From positions 1-37,022 of the forward strand of contig CACYTP010000025.1 of the NCBI GenBank assembly GCA_902777385.1: a stretch of 37,022 nucleotides of DNA, in the 5' to 3' direction. A model generated the notes under the pieces. The model ran no database searches and was not told where the DNA came from. It was given only the letters and a program-made list of their open reading frames with translations. The position numbers and the translations under genes were made by a program. The DNA is from an uncultured bacterium (GTDB taxonomy: Bacteria; Cyanobacteriota; Vampirovibrionia; Gastranaerophilales; Gastranaerophilaceae). Of this stretch, positions 1-7,120 are shown piece after piece (the first letter of the stretch is position 1; each line of letters opens with the position of its first letter).

Positions 1-75
1 GCAATCCAGTTATTTCATCATTATCGACAAATTAAACGGCTGGATTGCCACGCCCTAACGGGCTCGCAATGACAT
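1..75. repeat. Dispersed palindromic repeat, copy 1
   Basis: The segment begins with GCAATCCAG (1-9) and carries its reverse complement CTGGATTGC further on. It then has CGCCCTAACGGGC and ends in CTCGCAATGACAT. The same building blocks (GCAATCCAG, TCATTGCGAG, GGGC...GCCC) recur at 16151-16184 and 36790-36933. It looks like a fold-back intergenic repeat of the kind common in bacterial genomes. The left end may be cut by the window edge. Confidence 0.6.
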
Positions 76-207
76 GCTACTGTAAAATAGTATATAATTG
101 CCTTTTTTTATATATAATATATTATAGCATATCTTTTATATTTATTCAATATATATTAATGAATGTCTAAACTAAAAGAATTATATTATTATGCAGTATA
201 ATGTTTA

Positions 208-636
208 ATGTATAATAATATTATGCAGCGTGTGTCAGAAATAAATTTTAGCGGAAATTTTAATTACGGAAAATTAAAATTAAAGCAATCTCAGAAATTA
301 AATGAAATTTTAAAAACACAATATTACGGTGAGTCAAATGAAGAATTACTCAAAAAATTACCATACGACATTGACGTTTATTGTGTAAACCCTACAAAAC
401 GTGCGATAAATCCCAGATTTAAATTTTGGTTATCAAGTACAAAAAGGCAGGCAACTTTAAGAGGTATGATTTTATTAACAAGTAAAGATGCGGTTGAGCA
501 AAATGTTTTAAAACTGAGAAATTTTATTCTGAATTTTGATAAAAAGTTTAAGTCTCTAAAAGGTGATGAAAAATTAACCAGAGCCGAAGAAACTCAACGT
601 CAGGTCGATTTTCTTTTGTTTGGACGGTGGTCTTAA
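208..636 (+). CDS. Hypothetical protein with N-terminal INFSG motif
   Basis: This is a 142-residue soluble protein with no signal peptide or membrane segment and no family I recognise. Near the N-terminus it has INFSGNFNYG. The body alternates charged helices with a hydrophobic segment (GMILLT), and the last third is lysine-rich. Two starts are possible: ATG 208, or ATG 223, which would begin MQRVSEINF. A TATAAT at 197-202 would put the transcript start at about 208-210, so the message would be leaderless or nearly so from either codon, and no Shine-Dalgarno is visible. It ends 7 bp before the convergent kinase-like gene, with no terminator between. An FSG/SFG motif also occurs near the N-terminus of the lysine-rich protein at 5047-6510. 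Real gene likely; function unknown. Confidence 0.6.
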   Translation: MYNNIMQRVSEINFSGNFNYGKLKLKQSQKLNEILKTQYYGESNEELLKKLPYDIDVYCVNPTKRAINPRFKFWLSSTKRQATLRGMILLTSKDAVEQNVLKLRNFILNFDKKFKSLKGDEKLTRAEETQRQVDFLLFGRWS

Positions 637-643
637 TCTTGAA

Positions 644-1480
644 CTAGCCGCAAATATCACGCAATGTCTTGAATATATCGTCAGTAATTTCCTGAATATA
701 TTTCTGCGAAACCATACCATTTATAACGGCATCTGATATTTGGTATGTAGGACGAATATATTTTTGAGCGGTTTCGTTTACATCTTTAAATTGTAAATCA
801 GCTGCAGTACCGGTTTTACCTCGGCTTGCCGCACGTTTATACCAGCGTTCTTTAATAACTTCCAGTGGAGTGTAGACGTAAACCTTAACATCCATAATAT
901 CTCTTACACCTTCGTTTAATACATATAAACCTTCGTTTAAAATGACTTTTGCAGGTGTCTTTATATCCCCGTCAGGATGAGATTCGCATGTAACAAAATC
1001 GTATCTCGGAGAAACAACTTGTTCGCCGGCTTTTAATTTTATCAAATGTTCTTTCATTAGCTCAAGATTAATTACATCAGGGGTATCAAAACTAAATCCT
1101 GTTTTAAAAAGAGCCTCATAACTGCCTGCTTCTTTTAATTCTCTGGATGTGTCTTTATAATAATCATCACATCTAATAACGGTATAAATACCTTCTTTTT
1201 TATCTTTAACACAGGCATGAATAGTGTTATCTACAAATACGGTTTTTCCGGATGCACTTTCTCCCGTAATACCTATAAGAAAAGTTTTCTGTTTATCCTG
1301 AACAACTTTCCTTGCAATATTCATAATCAGATTGTCTGATATACGCAAAAATAAAGGCTGTTCCTGTTTTTTATCTTCCTGCAAAATCTTTTTCAGTGCA
1401 TCAACTACAGTCGATACCAATTCCATATCACTTCTGTTTGAATAAAAATTGTAGCTTGTTAAATCGTAACTTGTCATCAT
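644..1480 (-). CDS. Uridine kinase / phosphoribulokinase-like P-loop NTPase
   Basis: This is a 278-residue P-loop kinase of the uridine kinase/phosphoribulokinase superfamily, which phosphorylates a nucleoside or sugar hydroxyl with ATP or GTP. The Walker A motif GESASGKT lies at about residues 73-80. The acidic CDDYYKD segment at 104-110 matches the substrate/metal region, and FDTPDVINLELM at about 131-142 matches the FDHPDA-type motif of uridine kinases. A lid-like arginine segment (KERWYKRAASRGKTG) follows at about 210-224. The roughly 65-residue N-terminal extension before the P-loop is unusual for plain uridine kinase, so the substrate is uncertain. ATG 1480 and ATG 1477 are both possible starts; TTAGG and GGGA lie upstream. 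It is transcribed alone, convergent with the small gene ending at 636. Confidence 0.8.
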   Translation of the reverse strand: MMTSYDLTSYNFYSNRSDMELVSTVVDALKKILQEDKKQEQPLFLRISDNLIMNIARKVVQDKQKTFLIGITGESASGKTVFVDNTIHACVKDKKEGIYTVIRCDDYYKDTSRELKEAGSYEALFKTGFSFDTPDVINLELMKEHLIKLKAGEQVVSPRYDFVTCESHPDGDIKTPAKVILNEGLYVLNEGVRDIMDVKVYVYTPLEVIKERWYKRAASRGKTGTAADLQFKDVNETAQKYIRPTYQISDAVINGMVSQKYIQEITDDIFKTLRDICG

Positions 1481-1634
1481 ATAAACCTAATTCCCAAAAT
1501 GTCTTTTTATTATTGTACTTTAAAGTAATTAAAATATCTCATAATTATAAATTTTGTAACAAATTTGTAAAATAATTAAAGTTTTAGATTTCAGTAACCG
1601 ATATACTGACTGTTGATAGAAACGGGAGTTGATT

Positions 1635-1745
1635 ATGAACTATTTACACATTGAAGAAAGAGCTGAAATGGAGCAAAGTATGGATTTAGCATTAGAACAA
1701 TTTTTTAACAGTATTTTAGATTGCATCGTAATGGATGAAAAGTAA
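1635..1745 (+). CDS. Possible 36-residue small protein upstream of rpsU
   Basis: A short ORF starts at ATG 1635 with GGGAG 8 bases upstream. It encodes 36 residues: an acidic first half (HIEERAEMEQSMD) and an amphipathic helix (LALEQFFNSILDCIVM). It lies about 125 bp before rpsU, which has its own promoter in between. Nothing identifies its function. The RBS and sensible composition favour a real small gene, but chance cannot be excluded. Confidence 0.35.
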   Translation: MNYLHIEERAEMEQSMDLALEQFFNSILDCIVMDEK

Positions 1746-1795
1746 CATCCTGACTGATATTAGAATTAAAATATCTGTATTTATACGTTCCCCAC

Positions 1796-1824
1796 TTGAA
1801 ATATATTATTGTTTGTTGTAAAAT
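1796..1824 (+). promoter_or_regulatory. rpsU promoter
   Basis: TTGAAA (1796-1801) and TAAAAT (1819-1824) are separated by 17 bp. This predicts a start near 1831 and a 5' leader of about 40 nt, ending in the RBS AGGTGGTG before ATG 1871. Confidence 0.6.
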
Positions 1825-1870
1825 GTCTACACAAACACTAATACAAGCAATAAAGGTGGTGAAAATATAA

Positions 1871-2044
1871 ATGGCAGAAGTTAAAGTTGGCGAAAACGAA
1901 AGTATCGAAGTAGCTTTAAGACGTTTCAAAAAGAAAATCCAAAAAGCAGGTATTCTTTCTGAAGTAAAAAAACGTGAAAGATATGAAAAGCCAAGCGTAA
2001 AAAGAAAACGTAAATCTGAAGCTGCTCGTAAGAGAAAAGTATAG
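1871..2044 (+). CDS. rpsU: 30S ribosomal protein S21 (bS21)
   Basis: This 57-residue protein is bS21, a small-subunit protein near the 3' end of 16S rRNA that takes part in initiation. It begins [19 protein letters not shown], the typical S21 opening. The middle ([20 protein letters not shown]) and the basic tail ([13 protein letters not shown]) are also canonical. The length is normal for the family. The RBS AGGTGGTG sits about 10 bases before the ATG, with a sigma-70-type promoter upstream and a strong hairpin terminator downstream, so it is probably monocistronic. Identification is from the sequence pattern. Confidence 0.95.
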   Translation: MAEVKVGENESIEVALRRFKKKIQKAGILSEVKKRERYEKPSVKRKRKSEAARKRKV

Positions 2045-2065
2045 ATTTACAACTGATATATTTAC

Positions 2066-2098
2066 AAAAAGACGAAGCTGAGTAAGTTTCGTCTTTTT
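2066..2098 (+). terminator. rpsU intrinsic terminator
   Basis: AAAAAGACGAA pairs with TTCGTCTTTTT (11 bp) around an 11-base loop. The T-run follows the GC part of the stem. It lies 21 bp after the rpsU stop. Confidence 0.85.
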
Positions 2099-2128
2099 GT
2101 GTTAGTATGATTTATAAAGGATCGAGCT

Positions 2129-3853
2129 GTGAAAGAGTTTATACTGAAATATAAATCGGATATATATTGTATTTTAGGATTGTTAGCCGTTTTTCTTGTA
2201 TGTTCAATTGTTTCGTGGGGAACTTTTGGTGCATTGTATTACGATTGCGGACGCGAACTGATTTTACCGCAGTGGATTCTTGAAGGGAAACTGATTTTTA
2301 AAGATATTTTTGGAATGTATTTGCCCTTGCCGTATTATTTTAATGCAGTTTTTGTAAAAATTTTTGGCAGCAGTATTACATTATTTCAGATTTTGGGGGT
2401 TATTAATACTATCGTCATTATAATCGCTATATACAGTATAATGCGGAACTTTACAAGCAAATATTTTTCATTCGCTATGTCGTTGTTTATAATCTTCTTT
2501 TATATTTTGCGTTCGACAACATGTATTAATTATATTTTTCCGTATGCATATCCAATGATATATGCATTATCTGCTATGTTAATATCCCTCTTATTTGGTC
2601 TGAAATATATTGAAACCGACAAAAACTTATATATTAATTTGGCATTTTTAATGCTCGGAATATCAGTTGCGAATAAGCCGGAATTTTTATTTTGTATTAT
2701 TCCCCTGATATTAGTGACCGTATTAAGCCGAAATAACAGCCTTAAATTATGTGTATTAAATACCATACTATTTATGCTTCCAACAGTTTTAAGTTTTGGG
2801 ATACTAATATTACAGGGCTTTAATGTTGATGATTTCAAGAACTATTATGCGTTTTTGCAAAAGTTTTTTAATACGGATGAGCAAAAATATTATACTGCAC
2901 ATTTTGTAAAGCTCCCTATTACAAAAACCTGTATTCTGGCAATTGTAAAATCCTTTCTTACATGTGTCGCAACAATAATTTTATCTGTTATGACTTTTAA
3001 ATTTATTGCACTGAAAAAATTTAGATTGTTTGGAATATTTTTGTTACCTTGCCTCATCTTACTGCTTTTGTATTTGAACAAGGTGTTGACTGTCGGTATT
3101 TATGAACCCCTGAATTGGCTTGGTATTGCAACAAGTATAATTACCGTTATCTCTTTCATAAGCAAAAACAAAAAATTATCTTTTTTAAGTTTGTTTGCGT
3201 TGCTGTCGTGCGTCAGAATAAATTTTATGCCGATATTACAAAACGGATATTGTTTATATTTAATATTGCTCCCGTTAATTACAACGTGGGTATTTATTAT
3301 TCAAAAATATAATAGTATTATTTGTGAAAAGTTAAATATTAAACATCAGCTTGTTATATCACTTGTGTTAATTTCATTTATGGTATTTGTTTTTAATGTT
3401 TCCCTGAAAAATGTTCATTATATTCCTGTGAATACTAATAATAAAGGAATTCTAAAAGCTCCAAGAGAACTTACTGTACCGTTTAATAATGTAATTGAAT
3501 GGATAAGCATTAATACAAAAGAAACCGATCGAGTAGCCGTTTTACCCGAAGGTCCTATGATTAATTATATAACAAATAGGCCTGCATTACAGAAGTATTA
3601 TCACCTTATTCCTAATCATATATCTGCACTGGGCGAGGATTTAGTCGTTGAAAATTTATCAAAAGAAATGCCTGAATATTTTATTATAAATAATACAGAG
3701 TACAGTACATACAATAAACCTCATATCTGTGAAGATTTTGGGTTTGAAATATGCAAATTTGTTGAAAAAAATTATAGTTTGCAGGTCGTCTATACCGCAT
3801 ACAGTCCAAAAGGCAAGCCGCATACTTCAAAAATCTATAAACTGAACAACTAA
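2129..3853 (+). CDS. GT-C-type polytopic membrane protein (GT39/ArnT-like)
   Basis: This is a 574-residue integral membrane protein with about ten or more hydrophobic segments and a hydrophilic C-terminal domain of roughly 140 residues. After the first membrane helix it has YDCGRELILPQWILEGK followed by DIFGMYLPLPYYFNA. The acidic-loop D-x-G-R-E pattern with downstream tyrosines and prolines is typical of GT-C glycosyltransferases of the PMT/ArnT kind, which transfer sugars from polyprenyl-phosphate donors at the outer face of the inner membrane. The start is GTG 2129, with AAGGA 7 bases upstream. It ends 4 bp from the convergent DUF2229 gene, and no hairpin separates them. The acceptor cannot be told. 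It may work with the lipid-linked sugar genes near 20-24 kb, but this is inference. Confidence 0.7.
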   Translation: MKEFILKYKSDIYCILGLLAVFLVCSIVSWGTFGALYYDCGRELILPQWILEGKLIFKDIFGMYLPLPYYFNAVFVKIFGSSITLFQILGVINTIVIIIAIYSIMRNFTSKYFSFAMSLFIIFFYILRSTTCINYIFPYAYPMIYALSAMLISLLFGLKYIETDKNLYINLAFLMLGISVANKPEFLFCIIPLILVTVLSRNNSLKLCVLNTILFMLPTVLSFGILILQGFNVDDFKNYYAFLQKFFNTDEQKYYTAHFVKLPITKTCILAIVKSFLTCVATIILSVMTFKFIALKKFRLFGIFLLPCLILLLLYLNKVLTVGIYEPLNWLGIATSIITVISFISKNKKLSFLSLFALLSCVRINFMPILQNGYCLYLILLPLITTWVFIIQKYNSIICEKLNIKHQLVISLVLISFMVFVFNVSLKNVHYIPVNTNNKGILKAPRELTVPFNNVIEWISINTKETDRVAVLPEGPMINYITNRPALQKYYHLIPNHISALGEDLVVENLSKEMPEYFIINNTEYSTYNKPHICEDFGFEICKFVEKNYSLQVVYTAYSPKGKPHTSKIYKLNN

Positions 3854-3857
3854 AAAT

Positions 3858-4928
3858 TTACTTAGTTTCAATGTATTCCATATTAGGAGCATAATCAACA
3901 TCACTGTTGATATTAATTTTGTTTAATATGTTAGCACGTTTTTTGCGGAATAACATATCAACAAAAGCTTCCAGTCTGGTAACAAAACCTGCTTCTCCGG
4001 TTTGTTCATCTATGGTTAAATTGATGATAGGTTTGTTAAATTGTTTTGCTTTTCTTACAATTTTTTCAACCATGAGGGAATCCGGCCCGCAGCCAAATGC
4101 GTTAAGGGCAATTATACCGTCAATTCTGTTATCTTTCAAATAATGTCCGGCAGTACCAGTCATTTCAAACTCGTTTGCCCAATATAGTTTTTCACACAAG
4201 GTATTTATACCTTCACTCATTTGTTCACGAGATAGTTGAAGTGAAGTATATACCTTGACATCCATAGCTTCAAGCTTATCAATAATCTTCATACATGCTC
4301 TGTCATCATATATATTGTATCCATGAGAAACTAATGCAATTGATATAGGATATTCTTTTGTATTATTTTCTATCAAAACTTTGCCCTGTAGTGCATAATT
4401 TAAAGCTTTTTTATAGCTCATACCGGATTTAGCCATAATGTGGAAATTATTAAAAGTCCTCCAGCCTGCTTTAGATGCCGTTTTAATCTTATCCATATCA
4501 GTAATGCCGAAAGGTTTGACAGCCTGAGCCAAAAATTCATATAAACCTTGTTTCTTTTCGGATTTGTCAATAGTTGCTTCAATCATTGTGAATGGTTGTT
4601 TTACGACATTTCTGATTAAATCGGGAAGTCCTCTTATTTTAGAGCAGTTGTAAATCTTTGGAGCTATAGACTGAATAGATGGAACAAAGATTTTATCAAC
4701 TCCTTTGTTTAAAAGGTTTAGGATATGTCCTACATAAATTTTAATAGGCAGGCATGTCTCGGTAACTACAAGTGCTGAACCATCAGACATGGTCTGTTTG
4801 GTAGTAACATCAGATAAAATAATCTTAATTCCGAGAGCATTAAAAAATCCAAAATAGAACGGATAGTTATGGTAAAAATTCATAGCTCTTGGTATCCCTA
4901 TAACCATTTCTTTTGTTTCAGCCTGCAT
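3858..4928 (-). CDS. Stand-alone DUF2229 / acyl-CoA dehydratase activase-related protein
   Basis: This 356-residue soluble protein opens with KEMVIGIPRAMNFYHNYPFY, then has ETCLPIKIYVGHI (about 56-68) and NAFGCGPDSLMVEK (about 274-287). These are hallmarks of the DUF2229 / COG3580-3581 family, whose cysteines resemble those of 2-hydroxyacyl-CoA dehydratase components. Family members are often one large protein with ASKHA ATPase activase domains plus DUF2229; here only the DUF2229 part is present and no activase gene lies beside it. Conserved cysteines are visible in ETCLP and FGCGP, suggesting an Fe-S cluster. The function of such single-domain proteins is unknown. GGGAG lies about 12 bases before the ATG. 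Confidence 0.75.
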   Translation of the reverse strand: MQAETKEMVIGIPRAMNFYHNYPFYFGFFNALGIKIILSDVTTKQTMSDGSALVVTETCLPIKIYVGHILNLLNKGVDKIFVPSIQSIAPKIYNCSKIRGLPDLIRNVVKQPFTMIEATIDKSEKKQGLYEFLAQAVKPFGITDMDKIKTASKAGWRTFNNFHIMAKSGMSYKKALNYALQGKVLIENNTKEYPISIALVSHGYNIYDDRACMKIIDKLEAMDVKVYTSLQLSREQMSEGINTLCEKLYWANEFEMTGTAGHYLKDNRIDGIIALNAFGCGPDSLMVEKIVRKAKQFNKPIINLTIDEQTGEAGFVTRLEAFVDMLFRKKRANILNKININSDVDYAPNMEYIETK

Positions 4929-5046
4929 ATTCTAAGATATCTCCCTATAAGGTAAAAGTACTACTACCAGTATAATACTTCAAATTAAAAAAAAATGCCA
5001 GTTCTTATATCAAAATATTAATATTTGTGACTTTTTATTTGTAAAT

Positions 5047-6510
5047 TTAAATTGAGTCCTGATTTCCAAAGATAATTTCAAGATATTTTTTAAGGCGAAG
5101 TCCAAACTTTCTAATCTCGACTTCATTAAAATTAGCATCAAAAATTCTTCGGTTTTTTGTAGTAAGTGGTTTGCCGCTGACACTTGAACGTAAAATTTCA
5201 TTAGTAGTGAGGTCAATGTTTGTATAGTCAGAGAGTCTGTTTTTTTGAGCATCCTCAAAGGATAGATATGGAAGAGCATTAACATCCAGTGTTGCCAGTG
5301 ATTTTTTGCGTACAATCAGTTTCCCGTTTTCTGATGTATTAACTGTAAATTCAATGATTTGTCCTCTATCGCTGGTTTTTGGAATTATATGTGAAGGAAG
5401 TTCATTTATTGGAAGTCTAAATAATTCTGATACTTTTTTGATAGCGGTTTGCAAAATATTATTAAAATTATCAAAATGTTCCTGTGTAGTCATAAAACCT
5501 TTTGTAAGAGTATCTGATTTTGGTGCAGTTTTTGAGGTTGTTTTATTGTCTGTTTTCTTAGATTCTGTAGTAACAGTTTGTTTTATCGGATTGGAAGATA
5601 CCTTTTCTGTTTTGTTTTTAGCAGCTTTAGGAAGTTTAGTTTTTTTAGATGTATTTGTTTGTTTTATTTTATCTGATTTAATTCTGACAGGTTTGACTTT
5701 AATTGCTTTAACTTTTTTAACCTTCGGAGATGTTGTTTTAGGTTGTTTAACCTGTTTAACCTGTTTAATATTATCTTTGGTGGTTTTAAGTTTTTTAATT
5801 TTTTCAGCTTTAACTTTAATTGGTTTAATTTTCTTTTCTTTTAATTTTTTAGGTTTTGCAATTTTAATTTTTTTGATACGTTCCTTTTTAGGAATGGTAA
5901 TTTCCCCGTTTTGGAATTTTCTAATAAAATCAGCGTAAGCATTCATTTTTTCATAGGCAAGGTTAATAAATTTTTCGGGCTGTATTTCAGAAATTTTTTC
6001 AGCACTCATGTGTTTAAGAATTCTTGGCAGCATGTGGGGGTGGTTTTCGCTATAGTTTGCAACCAATTTATCGGTGCCGTCAAGGATAATTCCGTTAAAT
6101 TTACTGCCATCTTCAATGTTTATCCACATTAAATTTTGTTGCTTGCCTTTAATAATAACCAGAGTATCATCTGTATCAGGCAGATGAAAGGTAATGCCGG
6201 CGTGTCGTTTTTGGACTACATCGGGGTATAACTTTTTGATTTTAGAGCCAAGCAGAGGCTTGTTTTTATTATATGGAGCAAAAAAGCTTTTAATAAAATC
6301 CATATTTTCATGAATAGCTGTAACTTTAGGGCGTAGCTCTTTAGCAATAGTAGACGGAATACCGTAATCAATAACACGCCCAAATGAAACAGTATCTTTT
6401 ACCGGAGAAGGATACTGTATAGTGGCGAACTTATTGTGATGTTTAATTCTATTATTGTTATTGTTCAGGGAAAAATTATATTTATCAGATAAAATGCTGC
6501 TTATTTTCAT
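5047..6510 (-). CDS. Lysine-rich repeat hypothetical protein with SFGR motif
   Basis: I place the start at ATG 6510 because AAGGAGT lies 5-6 bases upstream; an ATG at 6531 in the same frame lacks an RBS. The product is 487 residues. It begins with a polar N-terminus containing an Asn run and then DTVSFGRV. Next comes a globular domain of about 180 residues, then roughly 110 residues rich in Lys with I/V-K-x-K units (IKVKAEKIKKLK, VKKVKAIKVKPVRIK). A second globular domain of about 140 residues closes the protein. No signal peptide or membrane helix is seen. The basic linker could bind nucleic acid or a polyanion, but that is a guess. It is a single gene, 81 bp from the next gene on its 3' side. 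Confidence 0.7.
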   Translation of the reverse strand: MKISSILSDKYNFSLNNNNNRIKHHNKFATIQYPSPVKDTVSFGRVIDYGIPSTIAKELRPKVTAIHENMDFIKSFFAPYNKNKPLLGSKIKKLYPDVVQKRHAGITFHLPDTDDTLVIIKGKQQNLMWINIEDGSKFNGIILDGTDKLVANYSENHPHMLPRILKHMSAEKISEIQPEKFINLAYEKMNAYADFIRKFQNGEITIPKKERIKKIKIAKPKKLKEKKIKPIKVKAEKIKKLKTTKDNIKQVKQVKQPKTTSPKVKKVKAIKVKPVRIKSDKIKQTNTSKKTKLPKAAKNKTEKVSSNPIKQTVTTESKKTDNKTTSKTAPKSDTLTKGFMTTQEHFDNFNNILQTAIKKVSELFRLPINELPSHIIPKTSDRGQIIEFTVNTSENGKLIVRKKSLATLDVNALPYLSFEDAQKNRLSDYTNIDLTTNEILRSSVSGKPLTTKNRRIFDANFNEVEIRKFGLRLKKYLEIIFGNQDSI

Positions 6511-6576
6511 ATATACTCCTTGACAGAGCAATTATAAAACTGAGATAAGTATATATCAACTAAATGATTAAAAAAT

Positions 6577-6605
6577 TTTACAAATCAGAGATTTTGGAGT
6601 AGAAT
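6577..6605 (+). promoter_or_regulatory. tRNA-Gly promoter
   Basis: TTTACA (6577-6582) and TAGAAT (6600-6605) have a 17-bp spacing. The start would be near 6612, six bases before the mature tRNA 5' end. Confidence 0.65.
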
Positions 6606-6617
6606 GTAGAGGAACGA

Positions 6618-6689
6618 GCGGAAGTAATTCAGTGGTAGAATGCAACCTTCCCAAGGTTGACGTCGCGGGTTCGAGTCCCGTCTTCCGCT
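6618..6689 (+). tRNA. tRNA-Gly (anticodon CCC)
   Basis: A full cloverleaf can be drawn. The acceptor stem GCGGAAG pairs with CTTCCGC (6682-6688). The anticodon stem CAACC/GGTTG holds the loop TTCCCAA, giving anticodon CCC for codon GGG. The T-arm is CGGG-TTCGAGT-CCCG. The discriminator base is T and CCA is not encoded. The 3' end is duplicated downstream in the tandem repeat. Confidence 0.93.
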
Positions 6690-7060
6690 TTTTTGAATGG
6701 AGTTTAGATAAAATTAAAAAACAGGGACGAGAACCCACCAAGCGAAGCTTGGTCAGTGGTTCGAGCGTGAGCGAGCTGAGTGCGAAGGCTTTGGCACGAG
6801 ATAAACAAAGTTAATTAGTGCCAAACCGCAGACACGTTAAAAGCGAGCGAATAAGAAGTCCCGTCTTCCGCTTTTTTGAATGGAGTTTGGATAAAATAAA
6901 AAATAGGGACGAAAACCCACCAAGCGAAGCTTGGTCAGTGGTTCGAGCGTGAGCGAGCTGAGTGCGAAGGCTTTGGCACGAGATAAACAAAGTTAAAGTA
7001 GTGCCAAACCGCAGACACGTTAAAAGCGAGCGAATAAGTCAGTCCCGTAAGTTGCTTTTA
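6675..7060. repeat. Tandem ~183-bp repeat seeded by the tRNA-Gly 3' end
   Basis: Two nearly identical units begin at 6675 and 6858, and a third truncated, diverged start lies at 7042, so the period is 183-184 bp. Each unit opens with GTCCCG; the first two continue TCTTCCGC, exactly the tRNA-Gly 3' end, followed by a T-run. Inside each unit are AAGCGAAGCTT, GAGCGTGAGCGAGC and AAAGCGAGCGAATAAG. The units differ only by scattered substitutions and short indels. The third start reads GTCCCGTAAGTTGC. This fills the whole 431-bp gap to the next gene, and I see no credible ORF in it. Confidence 0.85.
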
Positions 7061-7120
7061 TGCCGAAGTTTGGTTATAATTTGCTAATTTGCATATCGCC
7101 GATTCTCGGCAGATTATTGC

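Noticed and set aside
5306-5938. 210-residue open frame on the plus strand
   Set aside because: It is antisense to the lysine-rich gene; AAA/AAG codons on one strand create long open frames rich in Phe, Leu and Ile on the other. It has no RBS, and its composition is that of a shadow.
6632-6814. 60-residue ORF over tRNA-Gly and the repeat
   Set aside because: It starts inside the tRNA and runs through repeat DNA; no RBS and no protein-like composition.
6675-7060. CRISPR array reading of the tandem repeats
   Set aside because: Units are ~183 bp and nearly identical throughout, without short repeats and unique spacers, and no cas genes are nearby.
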